Shown here piece by piece: positions 48,285-57,920 of a DNA stretch of 64,000 bases (the first letter of the stretch is position 1; each line of letters opens with the position of its first letter). The notes below the pieces were generated by a model. That model did not search any database and was not told where the DNA came from. It worked only from the letters and a program-made list of their open reading frames with translations. Source of the stretch: Streptomyces coacervatus (GTDB taxonomy: Bacteria > Actinomycetota > Actinomycetes > Streptomycetales > Streptomycetaceae); the NCBI RefSeq assembly GCF_029223485.1, contig NZ_JARHTP010000018.1, positions 1-64,000 on the forward strand. The letters are read 5' to 3'. Position numbers and translations under genes: made by a program.

Positions 48285-51200
48285 ATGAACCTGCTGACGA
48301 GGCCGGGCGGCATCCCCTACGGTCGGACCGTGGCTCCGGAACGCAGTCGTATCGCCGCCGTACTCGGCGCCCCTCAAGGCAGTGGCTATCTCCTGACACC
48401 CCGTCTGGTTCTCACCGCCGGGCACGTGGTGAAGAACCGCGCCGGGGTCAAGGTGGCGGCGCTCGGCGGTGTCGGCGAGGTCGAGTGCCGTGTCGTGTGG
48501 GCGCGCCACGACCGCGAGTGCGATGCCGCGCTCCTGCTCGCCAAGAAGCAGGACCTGCTCCCTCCCGAGGAGGCCGAACGGCTGGGGCCGGTGAGCTGGG
48601 GCGTGCCCTCGGGGCTCGAACCCATGGAGTCCTGCCAGGCCATCGGCTTCCCGCAGGTGCAGCGCGACGACGAGGGCGGACTCGACACGGAGCAGATCGT
48701 CGGCACGTTCAAGCCCGGCTCGCGCATGGTCCGGGCTCGATACGTACTCGACACCCCGCACACCCCGCCGATCACACAGGCGGGCGGCGGGTCCCCGTGG
48801 GCGGGCATGTCCGGAGCAGCGCTGTTCGCCGAGGGAATGATCATCGGCGTGGTGGTGGCGGAGTCGTTCGACTGGCAGCACGGTCGCATCGAAGCCGTCA
48901 GAAGCCGTGTGCTGTTCGCCGACCCGGAGTTCGTCCGGACGCTGGTGAAGTACACCGGGTACCAGCCGACCAGGTACGAGCTCTCCGGCCCCCAGCACAA
49001 TCCGCACGCGGATTTCGAGCGCCGGTACGCCGCCTTCGTGGCCGAGTTCTACAGCGAACTGAAGATCTTCGGGCTGGACTTCAGCCGCCGGGAACACGCC
49101 GAGTGGCCGCTGGACACGGCGTATCTGAGCCTGGAGCTGGCGCCGCACCAGAGCCGCGAACACGGGCCGGACGGTCTGGGAGGTCCGTCGGCTCTGCCGC
49201 TGCGCGAACCGGGCGTCGGTGAACGGCAGCGCGTCGAGGCGGCGTTCGCCCGTCAGACCCGCATCCTGTTGCGCGGCCACGCCGGTTCCGGCAAGACGAC
49301 CCTGGTGCAGTGGCTCGCCGTGACCGCCGCTCGGCAGGATTTCCCGCCCGAGCTGGGACACCTCCAGGGCTGCCTTCCCTTCGTCCTGCCGCTGCGCACC
49401 CTCGCCCGGCGGGACTCCCTGCCCGGCCCGGAGGACTTCCTCGCGGCGGTCGGCAACCCCCTGCACGCGGCACAGCCCGACGGATGGGCCGACCAGGTGC
49501 TGCAGTCCGGGCGCGGGCTGTTGCTCATCGACGGTGTGGACGAGGTCCAGGAGAGCGACCGAGAGCGGACCTTCGACTGGCTCAAGAAGCTGATCACCGT
49601 CTACCGCGACTGTGTCTTCCTGGTCACGACCCGGCCCTCGGCCGTGGCGGACGGCTGGCTGAGCACCGAAGTGTTCACGGAGCTCAACCTGCTGCCGATG
49701 AACCGGCAGGACGTCGGAGCGTTCCTGCATCGCTGGCACCAGGCAGCCGCCGAAACCATCCAGCGCGCCGCCGAACGTGAACAACTCAAGGAGTACGAGC
49801 GGGAACTGGCGGACATCCTCCCGCGCAAGGAAGACCTGTCCCGGCTCGCCACCAACCCGCTGATGTGCGCGATGATCTGCGCGCTGAACCGGGACCGCAA
49901 CTCGTATCTGCCGCAGAACCGGCTGGAGTTGTACGACGCCGCGCTCAGCATGCTGCTCGTCCGCCGGGACGCACAGCGGCAGGTCGCCGCCCATCTGAAG
50001 ATCAACGAGAGCGCCCAGCTGTGGCTGCTGCAGCAGCTCGCCTACTGGATGATCCGCAATGGCCACGCAGAGGCCGACCACGCCCATGCGCTGCGCGTCG
50101 TCGCGGACGCTTTGCGCTCGATGCCCCAGGTCGCCGCGCCCGAGCAGGCCGGCGAAGTCCTCGACCAGCTGCTGTTACGCAGTGGTGTGCTGCGCGCGCC
50201 CTCGACCGACACCGTGGAGTTCGTCCACCGCACCTTCCAGGACTATCTGGGGGCCAAGGCCGCCGTGGAGGGACAGGACCTCAACCTGGTGGCCGCGCAC
50301 GCCCACGAGCCCCAGTGGGAGGACGTGGTGCGGATGGCGGTCGGCCATGCCCGCGCGGACGAGCGTGCGGTGCTGCTGCGCCGGCTGCTCGAACTGGGCG
50401 ACGCTGCCGCTTCCCCGCAACGCGAGCGCCTGCACCTGCTGACCGCAGCCTGCCTGGAGCATGCGACGGCCCTCGCCCCGGAGGTCCGTGCCGAGGTCGA
50501 GCGGCGCGCGGCGGTCCTGGTTCCGCCGGGCGACCTGGCGGACGCCGAGTTGCTGGCCCAGGCCGGGGCCGTGGTCCTGGGCCTGCTCCCGCCGCCCGAC
50601 GGGCTCGCTCCGGAGCAGGCCCGGGCAGTAGTACGTACCGCCCGGCTGCTGGGCGGCGAGCACGCCTTCCAGGTGCTGTCCACGTTCCGGGGGCATGCGG
50701 ATCGGAGGGTCCGGCAGGAGCTTGCCGACGCCTGGGACAGCTTCGACGCCCTTGCCTACGCGGAGGGAATCCTCGCCCACACAGAGTTGACCGGCGTAAG
50801 CCTCACCGTGAGAAGCACGGAGCAGCTCGCCGCGCTGCCCTTGCTCGACAGGGTCCCCATCCTCGGGTGCGTGGGCGACTTCCCGGCTGAGGCCCTGTCG
50901 ACCGTGCTCCGGCACGCCCGCCCGGACAACGTCGCCCTGGTATCCAACGACGCCCTCTCAGACCTGGAGTTCCTGGCGGCAGACCTGCCGAACCTGTCCA
51001 GACTGCAACTGTCCGACTGCGGCGGCATTGTGGACTACTGGGCGCTCACCCGCCTGCGCCTGGACACCATCACCCTCGGCAACGCACCCAGTGGCCCCGA
51101 CCTGTCGCCGCTACAGAACATGGAGACACTCCGCAGCGCAATCTTCCTCTGGGGCCGGTCCGGGGCGGTGCGACGGCTCTCGCTGCGGGACATCCCCTTC

Positions 51201-51746
51201 CCTGCGGGCATCCAGAAGATCGCGTTTCACGGCAATCTGCTGGTCCATGACCTTGACGAACTCGCGCGTTGGCCGCACCTCACCTCGCTCGCCCTGGCCG
51301 ATAGCCCGGTGCCGGCCGAAGAGCTGGCCGCGCTCAGGCGACTCCCCTCCCTGGAGCATGTGGACCTCACCTTGGAGGACCTCTCCACTTCGGCCCTCGC
51401 CGGGGTGCCACCTCTGGCCAGCGTCACGAGCGTGCAAATGACCATCCTCAGGCCAGTAGACCCGTACGACATAGCTGTCCTACGCCGGATGTTCCCCTCT
51501 CTGCGGACGCTTCGCCTGTACCTCGAGATCAACCACACCGGCCGGAGACCGGCAACCGTCGACCTCTCCACGCTGGCCGGGGTCCCTGACGTCTCGGTCG
51601 TTTTGTTCCCGCCGCCCTTCGGCGAGCTGAAGGTCACCGGAGACGAGCACCTGCCGCCGGGCTCGGTCAGGCAGGTGGTGCAACCCCTATCGGCCGACGC
51701 GCCGCCTCCACCCTCTCCGTGGTGGCGGCGCCTCAGCAGCCGCTGA
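48285..51746 (+). CDS. Trypsin-NACHT-LRR protein (predicted conflict-system NTPase)
   Basis: An 1153-residue three-part protein. Residues 20-215 are a trypsin-like protease with all triad residues present: H47 (LTAGHVV), D80 (RECDAALL) and S176 (GMSGAALF). Residues about 325-620 form a NACHT NTPase with Walker A GHAGSGKTT (331-339), Walker B LLLIDGVDE (412-420), a sensor-like TTRPS and the helical region TNPLMCAMIC. Residues about 900-1120 show leucine-rich repeat-like units (LSRLQLSDC, HLTSLALADS, SLEHVDLTLED). The start is ATG 48285; GTG 48330 is an alternative. A Trypco2 gene follows. The domain order suggests LRR sensing, NACHT switching and protease output; that is inference from the family. 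Confidence 0.9.
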   Translation: MNLLTRPGGIPYGRTVAPERSRIAAVLGAPQGSGYLLTPRLVLTAGHVVKNRAGVKVAALGGVGEVECRVVWARHDRECDAALLLAKKQDLLPPEEAERLGPVSWGVPSGLEPMESCQAIGFPQVQRDDEGGLDTEQIVGTFKPGSRMVRARYVLDTPHTPPITQAGGGSPWAGMSGAALFAEGMIIGVVVAESFDWQHGRIEAVRSRVLFADPEFVRTLVKYTGYQPTRYELSGPQHNPHADFERRYAAFVAEFYSELKIFGLDFSRREHAEWPLDTAYLSLELAPHQSREHGPDGLGGPSALPLREPGVGERQRVEAAFARQTRILLRGHAGSGKTTLVQWLAVTAARQDFPPELGHLQGCLPFVLPLRTLARRDSLPGPEDFLAAVGNPLHAAQPDGWADQVLQSGRGLLLIDGVDEVQESDRERTFDWLKKLITVYRDCVFLVTTRPSAVADGWLSTEVFTELNLLPMNRQDVGAFLHRWHQAAAETIQRAAEREQLKEYERELADILPRKEDLSRLATNPLMCAMICALNRDRNSYLPQNRLELYDAALSMLLVRRDAQRQVAAHLKINESAQLWLLQQLAYWMIRNGHAEADHAHALRVVADALRSMPQVAAPEQAGEVLDQLLLRSGVLRAPSTDTVEFVHRTFQDYLGAKAAVEGQDLNLVAAHAHEPQWEDVVRMAVGHARADERAVLLRRLLELGDAAASPQRERLHLLTAACLEHATALAPEVRAEVERRAAVLVPPGDLADAELLAQAGAVVLGLLPPPDGLAPEQARAVVRTARLLGGEHAFQVLSTFRGHADRRVRQELADAWDSFDALAYAEGILAHTELTGVSLTVRSTEQLAALPLLDRVPILGCVGDFPAEALSTVLRHARPDNVALVSNDALSDLEFLAADLPNLSRLQLSDCGGIVDYWALTRLRLDTITLGNAPSGPDLSPLQNMETLRSAIFLWGRSGAVRRLSLRDIPFPAGIQKIAFHGNLLVHDLDELARWPHLTSLALADSPVPAEELAALRRLPSLEHVDLTLEDLSTSALAGVPPLASVTSVQMTILRPVDPYDIAVLRRMFPSLRTLRLYLEINHTGRRPATVDLSTLAGVPDVSVVLFPPPFGELKVTGDEHLPPGSVRQVVQPLSADAPPPPSPWWRRLSSR

Positions 51747-51804
51747 AGCGCCGCCTGCACCGTGTCCTACGTCATCCGTTCAGCCAACTTCAGGGGATAC
51801 CGCA

Positions 51805-52140
51805 ATGCCGGATTTCCAGGACATCGAACTCGCCGCCGCCGTGCGAGCGATCAGGGATCAGCTCATGGCGGCGGCCACCGCCGGGGCCGCGGAGTCCGTG
51901 CGTTTCGAAGTGGGGCCGATCGAAATGGAATTCGCCGTGGAGCTCCGCCGGGAAGCCGGGGCGAAGGGCGGCGTCAAGGCATGGCTGGTCACCGCCGATA
52001 CCGAGGCGAGAGCCGCCCGGACCCGTACCCACCGGATCGCCTTCACCCTCACCCCGAAGGACGCCGCCACCGGAGCCGGCGTCGAGATCGGAAACAGCAC
52101 CCCCGGGGACGCCGACGGCTTCGGCGCCGTCGGCGAGTAG
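51805..52140 (+). CDS. Trypco2-family small protein (trypsin-co-occurring domain 2)
   Basis: A 111-residue protein with the Trypco2 pattern: ELAAAVRAIRDQLMAAATAG, then ESVRFEVGPIEMEFAVELRR, GGVKAWLV and THRIAFTLTP. This small domain was named for co-occurring with trypsin-like proteases in predicted NTP-dependent conflict systems. It lies 58 bases after the trypsin-NACHT-LRR gene, on the same strand, with AGGGGAT before the ATG. It is probably an adaptor, substrate or regulator of that protease; the exact role is unknown. Confidence 0.88.
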   Translation: MPDFQDIELAAAVRAIRDQLMAAATAGAAESVRFEVGPIEMEFAVELRREAGAKGGVKAWLVTADTEARAARTRTHRIAFTLTPKDAATGAGVEIGNSTPGDADGFGAVGE

Positions 52141-52282
52141 TGCCTCGTCAGGTCCCGGACGCGAAGCGGAGGAAATCCGCGAGTATCCGGAATTCGTAAC
52201 AGGCGGATCCTTCGCTCCTTTTTCCCCGTCCTGCCGTGTGCAAGTGCAACGCAACCGAACGAGTCACGGTCAGGGAGAAGTC

Positions 52283-53203
52283 ATGCGGCGCGGAGCGATA
52301 CGGGGCGGGGCGTGGTTCGCCATCACGGCGGCCGCCGCCGCAGTGGTGGGGGCCTCGGTGCTGGGGACCCAGTGGGGTGCGGATGCGGGCGGTACGGCGG
52401 CCGACAGGCCGGGCGGCCCGGTGGTGCGGACGACGACCGGCTCGCCCACGTCTGCGCCGCCCTCCTCTTCGTCGCCCTCCTCTACGTCACCCAGCTCCTC
52501 GTCGCCCACCTCTGCGCCGCCCTCCTCCCCGTCCAGCGCCCCCCAGCAACCCGTCCCCGGCCAGACCTCCGTCCCCGACCCCGCACTCCCCGCCCCCGTG
52601 GTCAACATGGACATGGCCCACGCCTCGGACAGGGGAGCGCGAGCCCTCAACGTCACCATCGACGACGGCCCCGATCCCGTGTGGACGCCGCGGGTGCTGA
52701 AGGTGCTCAGGGACAACGGGGTCAAGGCGGTCTTCTGCATGATCGGGACGAGCGCGGCCCAGCACCCAGAGCTGGTGCGGCAGGTCGTCGCGGAGGGGCA
52801 CCGGCTGTGCGACCACAGCGTGCACCACGACACCGCGATGGATCACAAGGCAACGGCCTACCAGCACGCCGAGATCGTCGACGCGCAGCGGATGATCGAG
52901 CAGGCGTCCGGCGGTGTGAAGCCGATGTACTACCGCGTGCCGGGCGGCGCCTTCACCCCGTACAGCCGGCAGATCGCCGCGTCGCTGGGGATGCGCCCGC
53001 TCGGCTGGAACATCGACACCGACGACTACAAGCTGCCCGGCGTACAGGCGATCATCAACACTGTTGAGCGCGAGCTGCCCAACGGCTCCACGGTTCTCTT
53101 CCACGACGGCGGCGGCGACCGTTCGCAGACCGTCGCCGCACTCACCGACCTGCTGCCCCGGCTGAAGGCGCAGGGGTACGCATTCGGCTTCCCCCTGCGC
53201 TGA
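52283..53203 (+). CDS. Secreted polysaccharide deacetylase (NodB domain)
   Basis: A 306-residue exported carbohydrate esterase family 4 protein. The N-terminus has a short basic start and hydrophobic segment, then a Ser/Pro/Thr repeat linker (52440-52540). NodB motifs follow: TIDDGPDP (catalytic and metal Asp), the metal-binding DHSVHH, RVPGGAFTP, WNIDTDDYK and VLFHDGGGDRSQT (catalytic His). It probably deacetylates peptidoglycan or a chitin-like polymer. AGGGAGAAG precedes the ATG. It follows the Trypco2 gene by 142 bases but looks like a separate housekeeping gene. Confidence 0.92.
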   Translation: MRRGAIRGGAWFAITAAAAAVVGASVLGTQWGADAGGTAADRPGGPVVRTTTGSPTSAPPSSSSPSSTSPSSSSPTSAPPSSPSSAPQQPVPGQTSVPDPALPAPVVNMDMAHASDRGARALNVTIDDGPDPVWTPRVLKVLRDNGVKAVFCMIGTSAAQHPELVRQVVAEGHRLCDHSVHHDTAMDHKATAYQHAEIVDAQRMIEQASGGVKPMYYRVPGGAFTPYSRQIAASLGMRPLGWNIDTDDYKLPGVQAIINTVERELPNGSTVLFHDGGGDRSQTVAALTDLLPRLKAQGYAFGFPLR

Positions 53204-53341
53204 GTGCGCTGAGTGGGCTGAAAATGGGCTGAGTGGGCTTCCTGCCCTCATGTCACGCAGGCACGCCAGAGGCAGCCGATCCGCACCCACTCGGGCGTCT
53301 TGAGCTCGCAGAACATTCCGGTTTGCCCGCAATGTGCCTGT

Positions 53342-54541
53342 GTGACCCATGCCAGTACCCTCGCTCGTCCCGCCGTCGCAGAGCCCGCCGCCGAGGGCCG
53401 GATCCATGCGTCCAGGGCCAGGGCCATGGCCATCGCCGTGGCCCTGTTCCTCACCGCCCGGCTGCTCGGTGTCGCCGTGCTGGCCCTGGCCGCCCGGGCG
53501 ACCACCGGGCGGAATCCGCTCGGGCTGCTCGGGCGGTCCTGGGACTCGCTGTGGTACGTGGGGATCGCCGCCCACGGGTACAGCCGCACCCAGCACGCCC
53601 GGTCCGGCGCCACCTACAGCGATGTGGCGTTCTTCCCGCTCTACCCGGCGCTGGTGCGAGCCGTGCGCGCCGTGAGCCCGCTGAGCGGAGGTGCGTCCGG
53701 GCTGGTGGTGTCCTGGACCGCGGCCGCCGTCGCCGCCTGCGGGATCTACGCGCTCGGCGCCCGGCTGCACGGACGTGCCGTCGGGTTCGCGCTGGTCCTG
53801 CTCTGGGCGCTGCTGCCGCACTCCGTCGTGCTGTCCATGGCGTACACCGAGCCCGTGCTGACCGCGCTCGCTGCCTGGTCGCTGTACGCGGTGCTCACCG
53901 GGCGCTGGCTGTGGGCGGGTGCCCTGGCCGCGCTGGCGGGGCTGGCCCGGCCCAACGGCTTCGCGGTCGCCGCGGCGGTGCTGGCGGCGGCGGCGTACGA
54001 GGTGTGGCGGTGTCTCAAGGAGGGCCGCAGGGTTTCCCACAGGCTGTGGACGGGCGCGGCCCTGGCTCCGCTCGGCTGGACCGCGTACGTCCTCTGGGTC
54101 GGCCGCCGCCAGGGCAATCTCCTCGGCGGCTACTTCGAGGTGCAGCGGCGGTGGGGGTCGCGGTTCGACTTCGGGCACGGGGCCCTTCAGTTCATCCACC
54201 ACCTGCTGCTGCACGGGGGCCGGATCGTCTTTCCGATGGCCATGGTGATCGTGGCGACGGGGATCGTGCTGTACGCCCTGCTGCTCGCCGACCGGGCCCC
54301 GCTCCCGCTCCTCGTCTACAGCGGCGTACTGCTGCTGATCGCCCTCGGCGGCTCCGGCTACTTCGAGTCGAAGCCCCGCTTCCTGCTCCCCGCCTTCCCG
54401 CTCCTGCTGCCCATCGCCCAGGCCCTCGTCCGCACGGCGAGAGCCCGGCCGTGGCACGCGACCGTGGTGGTCGCGGCCCTGGCCGGGCTCTCGTTCGCAT
54501 ACGGGGCGTATCTGGTCGTACTCGCCCACACACCCCTGTAG
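53342..54541 (+). CDS. PIG-V-like mannosyltransferase family membrane protein
   Basis: A 399-residue glycosyltransferase (413 if the TTG at 53300 is used) with about eight to ten transmembrane segments. The family motif WDSLWYVGIAAHGY (catalytic-type Asp in WD) and FFPLYPALVRAV, AYTEPVLT and RPNGFAVAA match PIG-V-related actinobacterial mannosyltransferases. It likely uses a lipid-linked sugar donor on the outer face. The true start is uncertain because no ribosome site stands out. It is convergent with the YbjN gene, across a repeated 17-mer. Confidence 0.82.
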   Translation: MTHASTLARPAVAEPAAEGRIHASRARAMAIAVALFLTARLLGVAVLALAARATTGRNPLGLLGRSWDSLWYVGIAAHGYSRTQHARSGATYSDVAFFPLYPALVRAVRAVSPLSGGASGLVVSWTAAAVAACGIYALGARLHGRAVGFALVLLWALLPHSVVLSMAYTEPVLTALAAWSLYAVLTGRWLWAGALAALAGLARPNGFAVAAAVLAAAAYEVWRCLKEGRRVSHRLWTGAALAPLGWTAYVLWVGRRQGNLLGGYFEVQRRWGSRFDFGHGALQFIHHLLLHGGRIVFPMAMVIVATGIVLYALLLADRAPLPLLVYSGVLLLIALGGSGYFESKPRFLLPAFPLLLPIAQALVRTARARPWHATVVVAALAGLSFAYGAYLVVLAHTPL

Positions 54542-54573
54542 CGGGAGGACTGTTCGCCTGTAGCGGGAGGACT
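54535..54573. repeat. 17-bp direct repeat at convergent gene ends
   Basis: CCTGTAGCGGGAGGACT occurs at 54535-54551 and 54557-54573. It spans the stop codons of the mannosyltransferase (plus) and YbjN (minus) genes, suggesting a small local duplication. Confidence 0.8.
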
Positions 54574-55105
54574 ACTCCTCGTCGTCCCCGGGCTTCTCGT
54601 CCGCCTCGTTGACCTCCTCCTCGAGGCCGAGCTGCTCGATGAGCCACTTGTCGAACTCGATGGCGGCGCGCACCCAGCTGACCGTGGAGGACACGAAGTG
54701 CTCCAGGGCGACGCCGGTGCCGATCAGCATCTGCGCCTCGCCGATCAGGCGGACGGTGCCGTCGTCGTGGGTGTGGCTGTAGACCTTGGGCCACAGCGTC
54801 CGCCGGTTCCAGTCGTCGATCGACTCCAGCAGCTGCGGCTTCTCGTCGATCTGGTGGGGCCGGTCGTAGAACGTCCGGACCGAGAAGACCTGCTGGTCCC
54901 CTTCACCGCGGAACATGAAGTACGTACGGAACTGCTCCCACGGCGCCGCGAGGTCACCCTCGTCGTCGACGACGTATTTGAGCTCCATCTGGTCGAGGAG
55001 CTGCTTCACGAGGTCCTGATCCGGGACGACGGGGCCCGCCGGTCCGCCGGGCTGCGGCTCGGGCTGGCCCCCGAAGTTCGGAATCGAGGACGGGTCGATG
55101 CTCAC
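54572..55105 (-). CDS. YbjN-domain protein
   Basis: A 177-residue soluble protein of the YbjN fold, also called a tetratricopeptide-free sensor-like domain. Landmarks are LLDQMELKYVVDDEGDL, TYFMFRGEGDQQVFSVRTFYDRP, LLESIDDWNRRTLWPKVYS and FVSSTVSWVRAAIEFDKWLIEQL. The C-terminus is acidic. YbjN proteins are chaperone-like regulators; here it sits next to clpB, but no overlap or shared promoter is seen. Confidence 0.85.
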   Translation of the reverse strand: MSIDPSSIPNFGGQPEPQPGGPAGPVVPDQDLVKQLLDQMELKYVVDDEGDLAAPWEQFRTYFMFRGEGDQQVFSVRTFYDRPHQIDEKPQLLESIDDWNRRTLWPKVYSHTHDDGTVRLIGEAQMLIGTGVALEHFVSSTVSWVRAAIEFDKWLIEQLGLEEEVNEADEKPGDDEE

Positions 55106-55180
55106 CGTGATTTTCCCTTCGTACGGATGCCGTCATCCTCCCTCATCCGGGGAGGGGGGTGGCAACCCCGGCACCCTCCG

Positions 55181-57790
55181 CTACAGGGTCTTACCGAGCG
55201 TCTTACCGGTGGCCGGTCCCACGATCAGCCCGTCGCCGAAGGCGTCCACCCGGACCGTGTCGCCGTCCTTCACCTCCCCGGAGAGGATCTCCTTGGCCAG
55301 GCGGTCGCCGATGGCGGTCTGGACGAGGCGGCGCAGGGGGCGGGCGCCGTAGGCCGGGTCCATGCCCTCGTCGGCGAGCCAGGCCAGGGCCTCGTCGGTG
55401 ATCTCCAGGGTGAGCCGGCGTTCGGCCAGGCGCTTCGCGAGGCGGTCGATCTGGAGGCGGGCGATGTGGCCCAGCTCGTCCTTCGACAGGGCGGAGAAGA
55501 CGACGAGGTCGTCGAGGCGGTTGAGGAACTCCGGCTTGAAGGACGTCCGGACCACCTCCAAGACCTGCTCCTTCTTCTCCTCCTCCCCGGTCATCGGGTC
55601 GACCAGGAACTGGCTGCCCAGGTTGGAGGTCAGCACGAGGATCGTGTTGCGGAAGTCGACCGTACGGCCCTGACCGTCCGTCAGGCGGCCGTCGTCCAGC
55701 ACCTGGAGGAGGACGTCGAAGACCTCGGGGTGGGCCTTCTCCACCTCGTCCAGCAGGACCACGGAGTACGGGCGCCTGCGCACCGCCTCCGTCAGCTGGC
55801 CGCCCTCCTCGTAGCCGACGTAGCCGGGAGGTGCGCCGACCAGGCGGGCGACGCTGTGCTTCTCGCCGTACTCGCTCATGTCGATGCGGACCATCGCCCG
55901 CTCGTCGTCGAAGAGGAAGTCGGCGAGGGCTTTCGCCAGTTCGGTCTTGCCTACGCCCGTCGGGCCCAGGAAGAGGAAGGAACCGGTCGGGCGGTCCGGG
56001 TCGGCGATACCGGCGCGGGTGCGGCGCACGGCGTCCGACACCGCCTGTACGGCCTCCTGCTGGCCGATCAGGCGACGGCCCAACTCCTCCTCCATGCGCA
56101 GGAGTTTCTGCGTCTCGCCCTCCAGCAGGCGGCCGGCCGGGATGCCGGTCCAGGCGGCGACGACGTCCGCGATGTCGTCGGAGCCGACCTCGTCCTTGAC
56201 CATGGTGTCCTTGGAGACCTCCTCCTCGGCTTCGGAGGCGGCCTCCAAGTCCCTTTCCAGGGTGGGGATCTCGCCGTAGAGGAGCTTGGAGGCGGTGTCG
56301 AAGTCGCCGTCGCGCTGGGCCCGTTCGGCCGTGCCGCGGAGTTCGTCGAGCTTCTCCTTCAGCTCGCCGACGCGGTTGAGGGACTGCTTCTCCTTCTCCC
56401 AGCGGGCGGTCAGGCCGCGCAGCTCCTCCTCCTTGTCGGCGAGGTCGCGGCGCAGCCGCTCCAGGCGCTCGCGGGAGGCCGGGTCGGTCTCCTTCTCCAG
56501 CGCCAGCTCCTCCATCTTCAGCCGGTCCACGACGCGCTGGAGTTCGTCGATCTCGACGGGTGACGAGTCGATCTCCATGCGGAGGCGGGAGGCCGCCTCG
56601 TCGACGAGGTCGATGGCCTTGTCGGGGAGGAAGCGGGAGGTGATGTAGCGGTCGGAGAGGGTGGCGGAGGCGACCAGTGCGCTGTCGGCGATCTGGACCT
56701 TGTGGTGGGCCTCGTAGCGGCCCTTGAGCCCGCGCAGGATCGCGATCGTGTCCTCGACCGTCGGCTCCGCCACCAGCACCTGCTGGAAGCGGCGCTCCAG
56801 GGCGGGGTCCTTCTCGATCCGCTCGCGGTACTCGTCGAGCGTCGTGGCGCCGACCATGCGCAGCTCGCCGCGCGCCAGCATCGGCTTCAGCATGTTGCCG
56901 GCGTCCATGGCGGAGTCGCCGCCGGCGCCCGCGCCCACGACGGTGTGCAGCTCGTCGATGAAGGTGATGATCCGGCCGTCGGAGTCCTTGATCTCGGCGA
57001 GGACGGTCTTGAGCCGCTCCTCGAACTCGCCGCGGTACTTGGCCCCGGCGACCATGGCCCCCAGATCCAGCGCGACCAGCCGCTTGTCCTTCAGCGACTC
57101 CGGTACGTCGCCCTTGACGATCCGCTGGGCGAGCCCCTCGACGACGGCGGTCTTGCCGACGCCGGGCTCGCCGATGAGGACCGGGTTGTTCTTGGTACGG
57201 CGCGAGAGCACCTGGACGACGCGGCGGATCTCCTGGTCCCGGCCGATGACCGGGTCGAGCCGGCCCTCGCGCGCCGCGGCCGTGAAGTCCGTGCCGAACT
57301 TCTCCAGGGCCTTGTACTGGCCCTCCGGGTCGGGTGTGGTCACCCGGCGTCCTCCCCTCGCCTGCTGGAAGGCCTCCTGCAGCTTCTTCGCACCGGCCCC
57401 CTGCCCGGACAGTACGTCACCGGCCGCGCCGCCCTTCGCGGCGATACCGATGAGCAGGTGCTCGGTGGAGAGGTAGTCGTCGCCGAGGTCATGGGCGCGC
57501 TCCTGCGCGTCGGCGATGACGGCGAGCAGTTCGCGATTGGGCTGCGGCGGCGCGACGGTGGAGCCGGTCACGCTGGGCAGACCGGCGAGCACCTTCTCGG
57601 CTCCCGCGCGCACGGCGGCCTGGTCGGCGTCCACGGCCGCGAGAAGGTCGACGATGTTCTCGTTGTCCTGGCCCTGGAGCAGCGCCAGGAGCAGATGGGC
57701 GGGGGTGAGGTCGGGGTGCCCCTCGGTCACCGCACGATTGCTCGCTGCGTTGATCGCGTCCCGGCTCCGGTTGGTCAGCTCGGCGTCCAC
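55181..57790 (-). CDS. clpB: ATP-dependent disaggregase ClpB
   Basis: An 869-residue Hsp100 chaperone that rescues aggregated proteins with DnaK. The N-terminal Clp repeat (SRDAINAASNRAV, LTPAHLLLALL) is followed by AAA-1 with Walker A GEPGVGKT (207-214), the coiled-coil middle domain (about 400-530), and AAA-2 with Walker A GPTGVGKTE and sensor ERR/ GARPLRR. GTG at 57790 has GGAGG upstream. A HAIR element (57861-57881) lies before it, so HspR control with the dnaK operon is expected. Length and domains are normal. Confidence 0.97.
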   Translation of the reverse strand: MDAELTNRSRDAINAASNRAVTEGHPDLTPAHLLLALLQGQDNENIVDLLAAVDADQAAVRAGAEKVLAGLPSVTGSTVAPPQPNRELLAVIADAQERAHDLGDDYLSTEHLLIGIAAKGGAAGDVLSGQGAGAKKLQEAFQQARGGRRVTTPDPEGQYKALEKFGTDFTAAAREGRLDPVIGRDQEIRRVVQVLSRRTKNNPVLIGEPGVGKTAVVEGLAQRIVKGDVPESLKDKRLVALDLGAMVAGAKYRGEFEERLKTVLAEIKDSDGRIITFIDELHTVVGAGAGGDSAMDAGNMLKPMLARGELRMVGATTLDEYRERIEKDPALERRFQQVLVAEPTVEDTIAILRGLKGRYEAHHKVQIADSALVASATLSDRYITSRFLPDKAIDLVDEAASRLRMEIDSSPVEIDELQRVVDRLKMEELALEKETDPASRERLERLRRDLADKEEELRGLTARWEKEKQSLNRVGELKEKLDELRGTAERAQRDGDFDTASKLLYGEIPTLERDLEAASEAEEEVSKDTMVKDEVGSDDIADVVAAWTGIPAGRLLEGETQKLLRMEEELGRRLIGQQEAVQAVSDAVRRTRAGIADPDRPTGSFLFLGPTGVGKTELAKALADFLFDDERAMVRIDMSEYGEKHSVARLVGAPPGYVGYEEGGQLTEAVRRRPYSVVLLDEVEKAHPEVFDVLLQVLDDGRLTDGQGRTVDFRNTILVLTSNLGSQFLVDPMTGEEEKKEQVLEVVRTSFKPEFLNRLDDLVVFSALSKDELGHIARLQIDRLAKRLAERRLTLEITDEALAWLADEGMDPAYGARPLRRLVQTAIGDRLAKEILSGEVKDGDTVRVDAFGDGLIVGPATGKTLGKTL

Positions 57791-57860
57791 GTTCCCTCTC
57801 TCCTCCTGGCGTCAACTGTCGACCAAGTCCCACAGTGCTGACTGGCTCAGCGTACACAAA

Positions 57861-57881
57861 GTTGAGTCTATTCCACTCAAG
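57861..57881. promoter_or_regulatory. HAIR element (HspR operator) before clpB
   Basis: GTTGAGT-N7-ACTCAAG matches the HspR-associated consensus CTTGAGT-N7-ACTCAAG with one mismatch. It lies about 70 bases upstream of the clpB start, inside the divergent region shared with the PPOX gene. HspR binding represses clpB and the dnaK operon in Streptomyces; the assignment here is by sequence match. Confidence 0.9.
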
Positions 57882-57920
57882 GCAGCAGCCGGGAGGACTT
57901 GGGGGCTAAGTTCCGGGGCC

